From Heliocidaris tuberculata (taxonomy: Eukaryota > Echinodermata > Echinoidea > Camarodonta > Echinometridae), in assembly GCA_025618425.1 (NCBI GenBank), contig CM046833.1:5848356-5912355 (forward strand): 64,000 bases of DNA. Reading direction: 5' to 3'. A program made the translations under genes and the position numbers. Of this stretch, positions 23,901 through 37,600 are shown one piece after another. The notes under the pieces are model-generated. The model had not been told where the DNA came from and made no database searches. It worked only from the letters and a program-made list of their open reading frames with translations. The first letter of the stretch is position 1. Each line of letters begins with the position of its first letter.

Positions 23901-26900
23901 TTTTATTCAACTCTAAACAGATGATCCACAAAAATGGTATCGAAATAATCAGAAAAGGTAACTCTACCAAACCAGGTCACGTTTATCTTTATTCACATTC
24001 TAATTTGGAAACAATAAACAGCTCAAAAGTATTGGATTTTTATTGACTCATACGGTATGGGCATGCACATGAACGATACCACGTGAAATTAACTAGAATA
24101 ATTATATCTCTTTTTTCGAAAACTTTCTTCATTGATCTTTTTAACCAGTTGCCATCACTAATAATCACAAAGTGGAGGTTTGAACATTACATTTGTCACA
24201 CATCAAACGTACCTACTCTATCCTCTTTTGCATGATCAAAAGCGAGAAAATGTAAATTTTAAGTTTCGGACTTCAAAAGAAGGGAAATAAAGAGACTCTC
24301 ACTTTCAAAGGATTTTCTAGAGGCACGTCATCCTTCTCCCAGGAAATGCTCCATGTTTCATCTTTAGGGCTACACATGAACACGTGGCTGTCCTCCACCT
24401 CGATGTCGATATAGGTATCCTCTGGCACATGACTGAAGAATCCGTGAGGGTTCAAAGCTACCCGGAGTGTAAACCAAATATATATCATAGAAATTAATTA
24501 ACCTTATAGTAATTTAAAAAGTATTTACTTTGCATATATCAACATTTAAATGATATATAAGCATGGTTTTGATAGAACCTCGTAGAAGCTTTTTCTCAAC
24601 TTTTTCTTGCATGCTCAGATATTCTAACCAAGCGATTGCTAACAGGAGGAAGCAAACCAAAGTTTGCTTGCTAGCAATCGCTTCCCAGGGTAGCAACAGC
24701 TTACATTCCTATTCAAATTTTACTCAAATTCAAAAGGAAAGTTCTTGTTCTGGTACACAAAAGCCTGCCCGATGAGTAAATGGATTTTTGAAAAGGAAGA
24801 ACTTTCTTTCTTCATCAAGCTCCTCACCTGTTAGTCTAAGCTTTAACTTGTAGGAATTGAGATGACAAGTCATTCATTTTGGCATCTTGATCTGCCTCAC
24901 TTTATTCTTAAAGCTATTAGATTACCGATACTCTTCTTCAACTATACAGTTTTTTTAAAAGTGAATTTGATCAGCAACAGTTGAAAGTGAGCGGGAGAAA
25001 AAAAAATGTTACTCTGCGCACAAACCGCCTTTGCATTATGTCCCTGAAGGTAGTTTGATTTGATGTACACTATTTTAAACTTTCTGACCATACCAGCTGC
25101 CTACGTACATGTCTGACATAGCAAGAACCATAAGTATAGCATTTATTTGATAAAATTTTATTTATAGCCCAAGTAAATTATGTGTAAATGCTAGTTTGAG
25201 GTATTTCGCCCATTCGGAACAACTGTTTAAACAGCCGTTGCTCGAGGTACAGCTCTCATTCTCAGGCCAAGTAAAATGTCGAACCGTAGTAATCGCTTGA
25301 GCATTTACTTGAAAGAAACATTTTACTAGGTAGTTTGAGCTTCCCAGGTAGTTCCCTTTTTTTTTTTTCTTCTTTTTCTTTTTTTTTCCTTTTTTTTTTT
25401 TTTGGGGGGGGGGGTTAGATACCACCCTCTGTGTATCAGGTACTTACTTATATTTACTTCCGCTCGTAAACACTCTGTGTTTCCAGCAAAAACTACGCAT
25501 GAGTAGTGTCCTTCGTGTCTTGAATCGAATCTCGGAATGAATAGTTCGTTGTACTGGTCTACGTAGATTCCACTTTCACCACCTTTAGTAAAAAAATATA
25601 TAAATAAATAAAAATGAGTGGAAATAGGCATGTGTGTGATGTATTAATTAATATGGATGGATTTTGATTTGATTGAAAAATACTAATTTTCACACTTTTG
25701 ATTGCAAAATCATCACAAACTTTGGATTCTACAATAAAGTATTAAAAAAACACCACTGAAGAGTTGTGACTTTTCTCTGTCCTAATAGTCCTAATAGTGC
25801 CAGAAACCCACCTTCGCGTTGTTGAATTTGAAGAATGATTTTTTTTTTTCGTGCATGACAATAACTTTGACTACATGTATTTATATAAAAACAATTTTCG
25901 ATGTTTATGAGGAACAAGAGGTTCTTCAAAATTATTATTTATCAAATTATCATTACCCTCAAATATTGTTTGAAAAACATCATAGCGTATCTAGACCTTG
26001 ACCTCAGGAGGGGCAAACCATTCAAAATTACGGGTCTAGTCGATATGGACTAAAGGGATATGCGTAAAGAAGTTATTTCAACGTAATTTTCCTCTCAATC
26101 AAATTTAAGATTATACCGAACTTGATATATAAATGTATTGATGCACTATTGTTAGGAGCAGAAAATTAACGAAAACCCTGAATAAATGAGTTTAGCAAGG
26201 AAACCGAATTTTAGAAAATATTTTGAATATTCTCTCACAATGCTGTGTTATGCACTTTATGCTACATCAAATTACAAAATTTCACAAGAACTTGACAAAA
26301 TTTGTACGCTATTTTTTAGATTTTTGAAAATAATTTTTGGAGGAAATAAAGCGACCAACTTTACGAAAATAATATGCATTCTAAATTCTTTAAACACTAT
26401 TTCTTATGCAGTTTACAATGGATAGGGGGCGAATAATTCTGACATATAATGATTTTTTTTCCTTTTCTTCCCTTTTCTTTCTCTCTTGTGCGTATTCGCG
26501 CCCCTCACAGTTCCATCTCTATCCCCGCCATACCCCCGAAGGGTTGAATATACCGACATGGAAAGTATTCACTACGAGATGATTGCTACACAATACAACG
26601 GAACATTTTCCCACCTGAATCCAGTCTTTGTCCATCTTTGAACCATGTTACAGGTATATCGTCGTCGCTCACTCGGCAGCTCGGCTCGACAAAATCTCCT
26701 TCAGAACGTACTAAATTCTGAGGTGTTTCAATGAACTGTAAGTCTGGATTACAAGGGTGTGCGATGGCTAACTCTGAAAATAATTGGAAATAGATTTCCA
26801 CTCACGTCATTGCGCTAAAAGATCACAGAATTTTTCAGAATATGACATGTTCGTGGGGCATTCTTCTTGTAATAGTACGCATTAAACCTCCTATAGACAT

Positions 26901-29900
26901 TCCTTGATCATGGACTTGTCAAAAGCATTCCCGTATTCAGATATTAAACTTATTTCCATTAAGCGAGCAACCTTATACTATTTTGTCAATCCTGAAATGT
27001 CAGAAAAAGACAATTTTTACAATTTTGTACATGCTTGTACATGCCCTGCAAAGTCATTTACTAGTTAAAATTAAAAAATCGGCTACTTTTACAGTCAAGT
27101 TATCCTGCGATACAACAGCAGAGGCGTGTTAATAATAATGATTAAATAAATTAAATAGTTAAAATGATAAGGCTCGTACGAATGATACGCTGATGATTTG
27201 TTTATGTTTTTGTTTATTTTTTGTTGTTAATGAATGGCAAGTGGTGATGAAAAAAGTAGGTGCATTCAACAAAGGTAATACGCGTACTCACCTATCTGTG
27301 TGTGAAAAATTGTAAAATCGGCTCAAATGCCAGTGAATTGTGTGCAGTCCTCTAACTACATATATAATTAAGGATATGTGAAAGTATGAGAGAAAATGGA
27401 ACCCGTTTACTATCCTGAAAAAGAGAAAAACGCTATTAATCTCTAGCGCAAGTCGCTCGGCTTCTTCGCTGCGCTGCAGTCACAAAAACCAAGCACAGCG
27501 CTTGGCGATTTCAGAGCGGGTTTCCAGCCCGTACGGTATTCTGTGATAGAGCGAGGTATGCCAACTGTAAGAGTTCTTCAGGGTTCGGTGGTACTCTATC
27601 CCAACATCAATGTTCAATCGTAAATATCTTGATATATAAACAACCGATCAGCTTACAAAACTCAGGCGATTCCTGTCTGAGCTAAAGGTTTGCAATTATG
27701 ATTACAGCATTAGCTGGAACAGTGATTTTTTTTCAATCCTGGGCAAAGTTAATCAATGCCTTTAAGGCTAGTTCACATATGCCGCAGTAAACCGTGGCGG
27801 GGGTTTTAAAGTGCACTGCTCTTCACTTTATGAAGTTAACTTCCCTTTACAGACATTCAAGTATTCTATGTTGTAATACCGAAATACTGACCCCCATCTG
27901 GTGTCTTTTTCGACACTTAGGTTGTAAAATCCTTTGTAATACCTAAATTTTGACATCATTTTCAGCATATCGGTGGTGAAAGTGTTTAAATTTCCCTTTT
28001 TATATGTTGTCAGGGCTTTGTGTTCTGCACAGTCACATGGGTGAATCACGATAACGTTTCGGTACGTCTCAATGAGTTGCCCATGGGTAGCGTAGATATA
28101 ATTAAACTATTATTATGTCATCACGTTAATACTCAATGCTCTTCTAAAGAAAAAGTCCAAACTATATCGATTTGCATTCATGTAATCTTTTTTAATTATT
28201 GATTAATCATTCATATTCGATGTACATCTTAATTATAGTTATTTACTTATAAATACCATGGCCATGATGGCCGTGTTTTGTACGCTCAATCAACTTTCCT
28301 CTGACTTTAAACCGTATTAGCATCTGGAGCCTATAGTTAACAAGCTGTGCTTTAACTTTAGGCTCCTTCATATAATCATTTCTAATTTAACCAAGTCCTT
28401 AATTTACAAGCAACTACAAGCATCCAAACTGATTTGATATATGTTATGTACATATGTTCGTTCAAAACACTTTTGCATTATTTTTTTTTCCTATTCATTG
28501 TAAACAAAATTTACAATGTGTAACGTGAAATGTGAAATATGAAAATAAACCGAACTCATCTGAACTGAAGTGGACATTTTATTAATCTTATAACCCACAG
28601 GTGAGTAAGTATGCATAGGACCTTAGTTTCGTCACTCATTCCAACTTACAATTCATTTAATATACACACAAAAAACCCAAAATGCAAAACAAAACAAAAC
28701 GCCTGAGTTATTCGTCACGGTTTTCTCTAGGTGGCTCTAAATGACGGCAACACTGTGACGTCACTTATTGATAATGATTAAAGCATTACTTTTCTTTAAA
28801 TGTTCATTTCTCCCTTTATACAAATGCAACAAAGCGATAACTATTTATTCAAAGATGTGGTATAAATATAAGAAAAGTATACACTACATATTTCTAGATA
28901 CTTGTAAGATTCATTGACTTTCGGCAAACTACTGAAGTCGCCCCAAACCACCTCGATAAAGCTATGGTCACAAATCAGGGCGGCGACCGACCGATTTGTA
29001 GCCTGCTCGGGCGCCGCTGGAATTTAGACATCGCCCAACGATTTTTTTTTGGAGAAGTCGAGCGGGCTGTAAAGCCCCAGCGAGGCCCTGTTGATTTCCC
29101 GTCGGTCGTCGGGCGATTTTAGGTCAAAACTCGGCGAAATCGGGGGATCTTCTCCGCGCGGCGTCTGAGCAGTGACCGAATGATGACCCACCGATTCCCG
29201 GACGATCTTCCACCGACCACCGGCCGATTTTTAAGAAATCGCCCGGCGGCCGGCCGATGATCGATGGGGCATCTGCAGGTGTCCCGTAGGCGTACCGGCG
29301 GCGGCCCGCCGGTCTCCGCCGGGAATTTCTCTCCAGCGACCTGGGTATATATATGTGACTGCGCCTTGGCCATCATCAACAACGCTTTTGCTCTGCATCT
29401 GAGAGGTCAACGAGGTCTACGATGCCTTTGATTCCACCTCAACGGCTACGACAGCGAGATCCACAAGCCCAGCATTTTGCCCGGCTGAGGGAGAGGGTGG
29501 CGTACGACCGCCCGGACGCCGGTCTATTTTGAACTCGCCGGTCGGTCACCGACCACTGACCCACCGATCTCCCAGCGGCGACCAGGCGGCGACCGCTCGA
29601 CAGCCTTTGATCTAGCGGCTTCGATTTTTGACCAAAATCGCTCGACGGCGACCGCTCGATTAGGTCGGTGCCCGGGCGGCGACCGAGAGGGCATCTAGCG
29701 TATTTTGGGCGGCGAGTGAAAAGTGGCCAGGCGCCGCCGAAATGTTAACTCCGCGCTAAAACTTCAGCGGCGACCGAGCGATGCCCTTAAAAAAAAGCGG
29801 TGCCCGGGTGGCCGCCGCTCGGTGCCCGGGCAAAATTGGCTAAAAACTCGCCGCCCAGCAGCCGGGCAGGCTGATTTTCTGGGATGTGCTAGGTTTTATG

Positions 29901-31654
29901 ATTTCACTGGAATACACGTTGATTTTCATTAAAATGGAACATCAATATCAGACATGTTTGTCATTACCTGACCTGAAGCATACCCCAAAATATATTGACG
30001 TTATTATACAATGCTTTTAATTTCCCGTACCTCGTACATGGTAATGTTGTCTGAGGTCCAGCATGTAAAACCCGACTATTAAGTATTTTCAAGAAACAGA
30101 GACAAGCTACTCGAACGTGCGCTTTTTTGCAATATCTAACATATTGAGGTAGTATTTACTAATTTTAAAAATTCCTAACCCTTTTTATATAAAAGAATAT
30201 CTTCTTGGTACTTTTTACTACGGACAAAGGGTGGACAAAATAAACAACTTCTCATTCTACACTTCACAATGGTTCTGGTAGTCAAAAGAATATCCATTCA
30301 TCGTACAAAAATATGTTAAAAAATGTAAAACAGGTTTCACATGCATATTCATCTGTTCTGCTTATTTTTACAGAATAGCAGTGAAGGGATGTTCTTTTGA
30401 CTACCAGAACCATTGTGAAGGATAGAATGAGGGGTTGTTCATTTTTTCCCCACTAAATTCCGATGTTCAATCCCATTTCAGTCGCAATTCTACAAAACTT
30501 TGCTCTCCAAAATAATTTCGAACCTCGCTCTAGGCTTATCAAATACATTCGTTTACGTTATTAACTACACAACCTTCTTCAATTTTTTTTAAAACCCAAA
30601 CTGAAACAGCGTTTTTTCAAACATAGACAATAAATGTACAATGTACATACCTGACGCACTTCATCAATAATACAAAAAATGATTTATTCCTTATGTTTGA
30701 TTTGGTGGGGGTGTATTTGTGAATTGGAACTGTATCCTCCTTGTTGCTGCGAATAAGTTTGCATATTAATTACTATACTTTGTTCAAATGCCTTCTGCTG
30801 TACAAGCCTCGTGCCCTTTTGAAAACTGTTATTTTATCTACTGTCATTATAACGCCATGCTGTTAATAATTGTTTTTACTTCTTATGGTTGAGTAATAAA
30901 TTTGGAATCAAATGAAGTGAATTCAATGTTTTCCTAGAAAATCTTTCCTTTGAAGTTTATATAACATTACAACTATGAAATGGACTTTTATTTCAAAAAT
31001 ATTTTAAGGAAGCTGTAATTTCTTATAAGTCCATTTACCCTTTTATAATGATTGTCAAAGATGCACATGAGAAAAACGAGAGAATATAAAATATCTTTTT
31101 AATATAATTTTTATAAAGCTGTAGGCTATGTGGTGAGCTGAAATGAAAAAAAAAGGAAAAGAGCCCAGTGCGTTTAACAATTGTAAGCTTTAATAATCAT
31201 TCAAGTAACATAATAGGAAGTTTTTGTGAAACTAACCATGCTCACAGCTTAAAGGAGTTCCAGTCCATTCACCCTGCGTGTCACATAGTCTCATGGTGTT
31301 CCCTCCTGTCCTGGTGTATCCTGCTTTGCAAGTATGTTTGCACATCTTGCCCGTTGCATAAGGAGGCGAACAAGGTCCTGAGAGAGCGTGAGGCGGTGTT
31401 TCAATGGGAGGGCACTGTCGAGCTGGAGAAAGAAACGGAACACTGTGAAAACTAGTACCTCATCCCAAAGGAATTTTGACATTAACGATATTTTTTCAAA
31501 TGCCACACAATATCCAGGCGGCGAAGTGGATATCGAACGGGAAATGGTGTGTGAGGCATACACCCCGCCCCTTCCGGATAAGATTTTGTTTTTCTTCTCT
31601 ATAAAACCTAAGAATTTTACTGGACTTCCTTGTTAAATTGCATGTATATATGTA

Positions 31655-31697
<43 letters not shown>

Positions 31698-34600
31698 TAT
31701 TTTATTGGCGCAGCGACCAAAAATGAAAATTCTGCATTTCTAAAATTCAAGTTTTAAATTTTAAAAGCACCTTTAATTCCAAAGGCAAATTCAAATTTCG
31801 TCTTGAAGTTGATAAATTTCCTCTATTTTCCTAATGGGTTAAGCAGCAAAGACAGTTTTCTTCTTGGCATTTCATAATTGTCTTCATTCATTATTTTTTA
31901 TACATTTTTTCATCTTCCCGGAAAAAATCCCATGGGACGTGTATTCTGTTATGTTTTATGAATTAGAAATGCTTTGGGACTCTCCTTACAAGGACTGATG
32001 GTATGTCCAGCTTTCAACAATTATCTGTTGATACCCAAAGTCGGCACCTGCTCATTATGACGACGCCGATTTTTAGATGCTGTCACGCCCGTTCTCTTGG
32101 TAAATTCCATCAGCTCCGCCTAGCGATAATCTTGATAATGGCGCCGAGCTCTAGGATGTTCTCGGCTCTGACATGGATGTCATCTGCGCTTATGTGATAA
32201 TTTACCTGTGCAAATTGTGTTGACGTCAAAGTCCCATGACCCAGACGCCTGGCAAAGAATAGCATCAGTTGAACGTTCGAAGCCTGGAAGACATTCGACA
32301 TTACAGATATGCCCTGGTTGCAAGTCACAAGTTTCGTCAACAAAACCATTTTGAAAGGTCCGTGGACATTCTGTTACATGATCTATAGGAAAACAAAGGT
32401 AAAGTGACAAGCTAAAGATTACAGACCTAAAGTTTTAGAGCCAAGGAAACATTTCTTTCCTCTTCCTGGTCTTATGTCTTACACTAGTCTTGTATGTCAA
32501 TTCGGGTCGCATTATTCGCCAAATCCATCATTTTCATTCTATTACTGTCCTGAATCCTGATCTAGGCTGCTTTAATATTATTAAGATAATCAAAGTTTCG
32601 GGCATGCTGTAAATAAGATTGAAGATTAAAGATTAATTTAGTTTTCTGTCCTATAACAGTGCAGTGTCAAGATAAAGATCTATCGAATGATGAAACAATC
32701 GCTAAACTGAACCCCAAACTAGAAGGAAAAAAAAGATTGTTGAGCATAATCGATTAGTAGTCACTATGTCATAGCTGACAACAATCTAAGTGCCTTTTGA
32801 AGACAAAGTTGGGCCTCATTCTTCTTTCTTTCTTTCTTTCTTTCTTTTTCGCTCATTACCCACAAAAGGCTACCTTACAAGATCGACTTCTAAGGTGTAT
32901 CTTTGCCATGATGACACAATCTTTGAGTTCATGTGCCATTCGAGAAAAAAAACACCTTATGCACCTTACGCTGGCGAAATGGTGCAATGGACAAATGGGC
33001 AGAGAGGGGGTTTTTTATATATGAGACAAGAACTTAGAAGGCTTTCAAAATAAATTAAGGATATCATATTGATTGAAACAAGGTCATGTGAAAGCTTAGA
33101 TACACTGGATCACTTTGAACATTGAAGCATTGAAGCAGGAAAGAGATTTCAACTTTTAAAAGGATTTTAGACTAAGGTAACACATTCATTTGGCTTGACC
33201 CACATTCATCAGCCCAAGCTTGGTACAAGGAGATTTGACAACATATTTCAAAAACCCTGTTGCTCATTCATCCGTGGAAGAAAAGACATAAATGAGATAC
33301 CACTGGACAGAAATCAAGTTACTCCTCACTATGAAATAACTTTCAAGATCACATTGGTTATAACTTACCAATTAGAAGCTATCAAAGTTGGGTATCCTTT
33401 TTTGATACGCACTGTATACATATATTTACATGTACATGTATTATATAATTTTTCTATGATATCGAACAAACGTAAAGACAGGCAGATAAAGAGACACCCA
33501 ATTTCTATATTTGAAAAAAAATGGAACTTTCTTCAAGATAAACGTGAAATGCATCGATCTGCTTTTACAAAATGCTCGACGGACAACTCGATATAGACTA
33601 ATACCAAGCATTTACACAACCCACACGTATCAAAAGCAGACGCGGGCAATCAATTAAGTTCGAACTACCAAAAACAAAGTCAGAGGTGTATAAATATTAA
33701 TTCATCACCCTCACAATTGAAGCAGGTTACCTAGCCTGATAAAAATAGGCCTAAATTTAAGCCGGGATTGCTTCTAAGCTGCTCTCCCTTTACGTACACC
33801 CTCTACCACAGTCTCTAGTTTAACTCTTTCAGTGCCGATGTCACATATATGTGACAGATAGACTTGTCATTTTTATTCACCAATTGCTCGACCACAGGAA
33901 ACGTATATGGAGGTCAATGTATATCAAAATTTTGAGCATAAATTAAGCATTCTAAATATATGATTATAATTATATGCTAACATAGAATTATTTTTTTTTG
34001 ATTGCAGATTTTTTAAAAGATATTGCCTTATTTCAACATTAAACAATAATAAACAAATGAGAAACCAAAAAATAATGGACAAAAAAGAAACTCAATGTAA
34101 TTTTCAATAATTCTTATGCATAAAGTTGGGTAAAGTAATAATGTTTGGTATCATAAGAAATGGCAATAAATTTCCTGCAAGTTTTGTACACAATATTTAG
34201 ATGGTTAATGAAGTGCAGATATTTGAAAAGTAAGCATTGATCACATTTTGGTAAAATTTTGAAGAGAGCTAAACCCCTTGGCACAGTAAGAGTTAAATTC
34301 TGTCATGTTTTGAGTTTTTATAGGCGATCATTTACCAAATATAGACTTATTTACAGACTTCCCAGAAGCCTTGTATAATGCTATCGAGGTACAATAATTC
34401 ATTATACACAATTTTAAAAAAAATCAAAAAATAGCAAGTGCTCCTGGGAAAATAAAAGTTGGTAAAAGTCGGGCAATCTTTCACAAACACTTACTACATG
34501 TATTTACCTACTACAAAGTAAAAGGCTAGTAAAGTGGGTAGATGTACTTAGGCAAATCGCTCTACAGGAAATTTTTGTCAAACAATATGGTTATTTTTCC

Positions 34601-37600
34601 AAAGCATGAGGTTATGCAATGGAAAAGACAGGTACAAGTACAAGTTGCTGGGCAAATCACAATTAGGCAATCTTTGTCAAACAATTGGGTGTTGTTCTCC
34701 AAGTATTGAGTAAGCAACAATCGGCAAACGAATATCGACTATATACCGAACCAACAGTTTTTAAAGTTTACCAAATTATTTGGCAAACAAAATATGAATT
34801 TGCATCGGATTTTTAGTTTGCATGTGGCTCGGGGTGGCCCAATTACTGTATCCATAAAAATCACAAATGTTTAAGGGTGAATAGGATAATATACTTGAAA
34901 CAACTTGATACAAGAGAGATGTGCATGCGTTGGTGTACAGTAAGCAGTATGCATACTATCTGTCCTTAAGAAACCTTGGTTCGAAAATGAGTAACGTCTT
35001 TTGGATAGTCACGTTGAAGGTCGATCCCAAGGCTTAAATAATCTGATAAAGACATACTGTATAATTACACACAGACACAAACACGTGCGCACGCTCGCAA
35101 GTGGCAGGATGGGATGGGCAAGAGTAATAGGCAAAAAGAAAGACTTGAGGAATTGGCCAAATTGCAAAAATTAAAAAAAAAAATGATAGAGTGTCCATGA
35201 TTTAATGTGTTTTATATCCAGATCTAAAAAGGACTACATCTCATTATTTTAGTAGGATCTTTAGTTATTTTATTTTAAATAGTAGTTGATAGATTTAGAT
35301 CCAGGAAAATGAATCGGCCATGCGAAAGAAATACTTTCCTGGAACACAAGCTGTTCCATCGTTATTGAATCTGAATCCATCTGCACATGTGCACCTTCTA
35401 GCCAAGCCGGAAGGAAGGCAAAGTCCAGTGCAACCTCCGTTACCAGTAGAACAAAGGTGGTTTCCTGAAACAAAAACAAAAAAAGAATGCTAAATGTTTT
35501 CGACTTGGATTAATGTGATTCGGGGGTCAACATGTTTGCACTTTTAGTCTGCATCCCTCCCCCCCCCCCCCCCCCAATAATAATAATTTGTGCGGTCATA
35601 CGGGTAACTAGCTCTAGTATACACGGTGTAATCGCGATGTTAGAAAAATCACATCCCGTAAGAATTTTTCGGCGTTGTAGACAAAGCCCCAAAAGAAGAT
35701 ATATATATGTATTGTCTTAAACACGCAAGGTAACATCTAATATGATTCTTCAGAATTTCGCTCCAAGTCCAGTAAGAGCGTGAAACACAATTCTCTGTAT
35801 TCACAGTATGGTACGCCACCTATATATGCCTCAGATAGTTCAATTTTCAACCTCTGCGTGGGGTAGGCATCCAATCTAGGCTATTTCGGCAGCGTTGTTG
35901 CGCGGCTATTTTCACACTTTGTACGTTTGTCATCCATGGGTATTTTCTAAAAAAATAAAATAAAAAATGGAAGTGTAGTAAAACATTCTGATGCTTCACA
36001 GATTAAAGAAAAAAACTATGGCAATGAAAAGCGGAGGGAGCTTTCAACGAAAATTGTCCAAATAACGCAAGAAATCATGCGGCATGTATTGTTCACATTA
36101 AATATATTGCAGCTACATGTAGCCACGCAAAACCCTGAGATTTCCAACTTCCGGTTTCGTGATGTCCACTATTTCCCATGAGGCACTGCGGATTTCGGCC
36201 TGTCCTTTCAATTCAATTCAATTCAATTTATTTTCCACAGATGCCAAGCATATACATATAAAGAGAATACATGCAATAAAATACATGCATAAAATAAAAA
36301 GTAAACATGACTCTAAAAGTGAATCCATGTAAAGAATGTATGTTTTAAAAGAAAAACAGCAAATGCAGAGGGGGTAGTCAAAAAACCAACGATGATTTAT
36401 ATCAGGTGGAAGATGACTCGATAATATTGGCCCACTGAAGGGTATTATTTTTTGTAGGAAAGAGGTCTTAGGTAAGGGTATATGAAAATCACTTGCATTT
36501 CTTGTAGCATACGAATGAATCGAAGAGTTAGATACAAAAATATCATCAAAGACAGATGGAAAGTTATTGTGTTTATACTGAAACATGAATTGACCCAACT
36601 GCTTAATATATATAGAATTGACGTTTAAAATATTCATCTATTTAAATAGGGGGGCAGTTTGTGCTAGGTAAGATGATTTGGTTATCAAACGTAGGGCTTT
36701 CTTTTGAAGGACTAACAGTCTATTCCAAAGGGTCACTGAGTAGCTACCCCAAGCAATATTTGCATAAGACAAGTAAGGAAGTAACAATGTCTTGTACAGA
36801 TTGCATAATATTCGTAAAGGAAATAGTTTATGTACAGCGTGCATGAAGAACACCGATTGCACTTGAAATCTTAGAGGCAATGTAATTAACATGACTTTTC
36901 CAGTTTAAACTTTCATCTATGTATATTCCTAAAAATTTTGTTGAACATACTCTGGATAAATATTCGTCATTAAATTGCACGAGTAATTCATCACAGTCAA
37001 AATGAATATTTTATGACTTTAAACACCATATAATTAGTTTTATTCATGTTCACCTTTTATTTATTAGCATAAACCCAGCCAGAAACCTTCTCCGATTCTA
37101 TCTTTAAATCTCTATTCAAATGCTGATCAGATTTACCAGACAAAAACATATTTGTGTCATCGGCAAATAAGATAAATGTAAGTTTACTGGAAACATAATG
37201 AAGATCATTGGTGAATAATAAAAAACAATGGGGGACCAAAGATACTCCCTTGAGGAATTCCGGTTGTAATATTACATAAATGAGAAGAATGCTGATCAAT
37301 AAACAACAAATTGTTTACGATTATTCAGATAATTATCAAACCAATTCAGAGGAATGCCTCTAATGCCATAAAATGAGAGTTTTTGTAACAAAAATGAATG
37401 ATTCACAGTTTCACACTATCAAAAGCCTTTGAAAGATCAAGAAAAATACCACCCGATGGGTGGCGCACCGTTTTGCCAAGAATTAAATCACGGTTAAAAG
37501 GCTAAAATTCATCAGATATTGACGAACAGTTAAAGATGCAAACAAATCCCGATTCAATGCTCCCTTCCATGTTATATAAAAATCCTCCGAAATAATCTTA

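Noticed and set aside
23672..24046. 124-residue plus-strand ORF
   Set aside because: Begins at GTG, has no recognisable domain, lies in an intron of the minus-strand gene and overlaps no splice pattern.
26186..26425. 79-residue plus-strand ORF with ATG
   Set aside because: AT-rich composition and no domain; expected by chance in an intron.
29119..29932. Arg/Gly-rich ORFs in the GC-rich island
   Set aside because: Low-complexity products of the CGGCGACCG repeats on both strands.
33195..33596. 133-residue plus-strand ORF
   Set aside because: Its first part (QPKLGTRRF) also appears near 21200 and 22010, so it is a dispersed repeat, not a gene.
36638..37299. Intact reverse transcriptase gene
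   Set aside because: Motifs are present but spread over shifted frames with stops; it is a relic.
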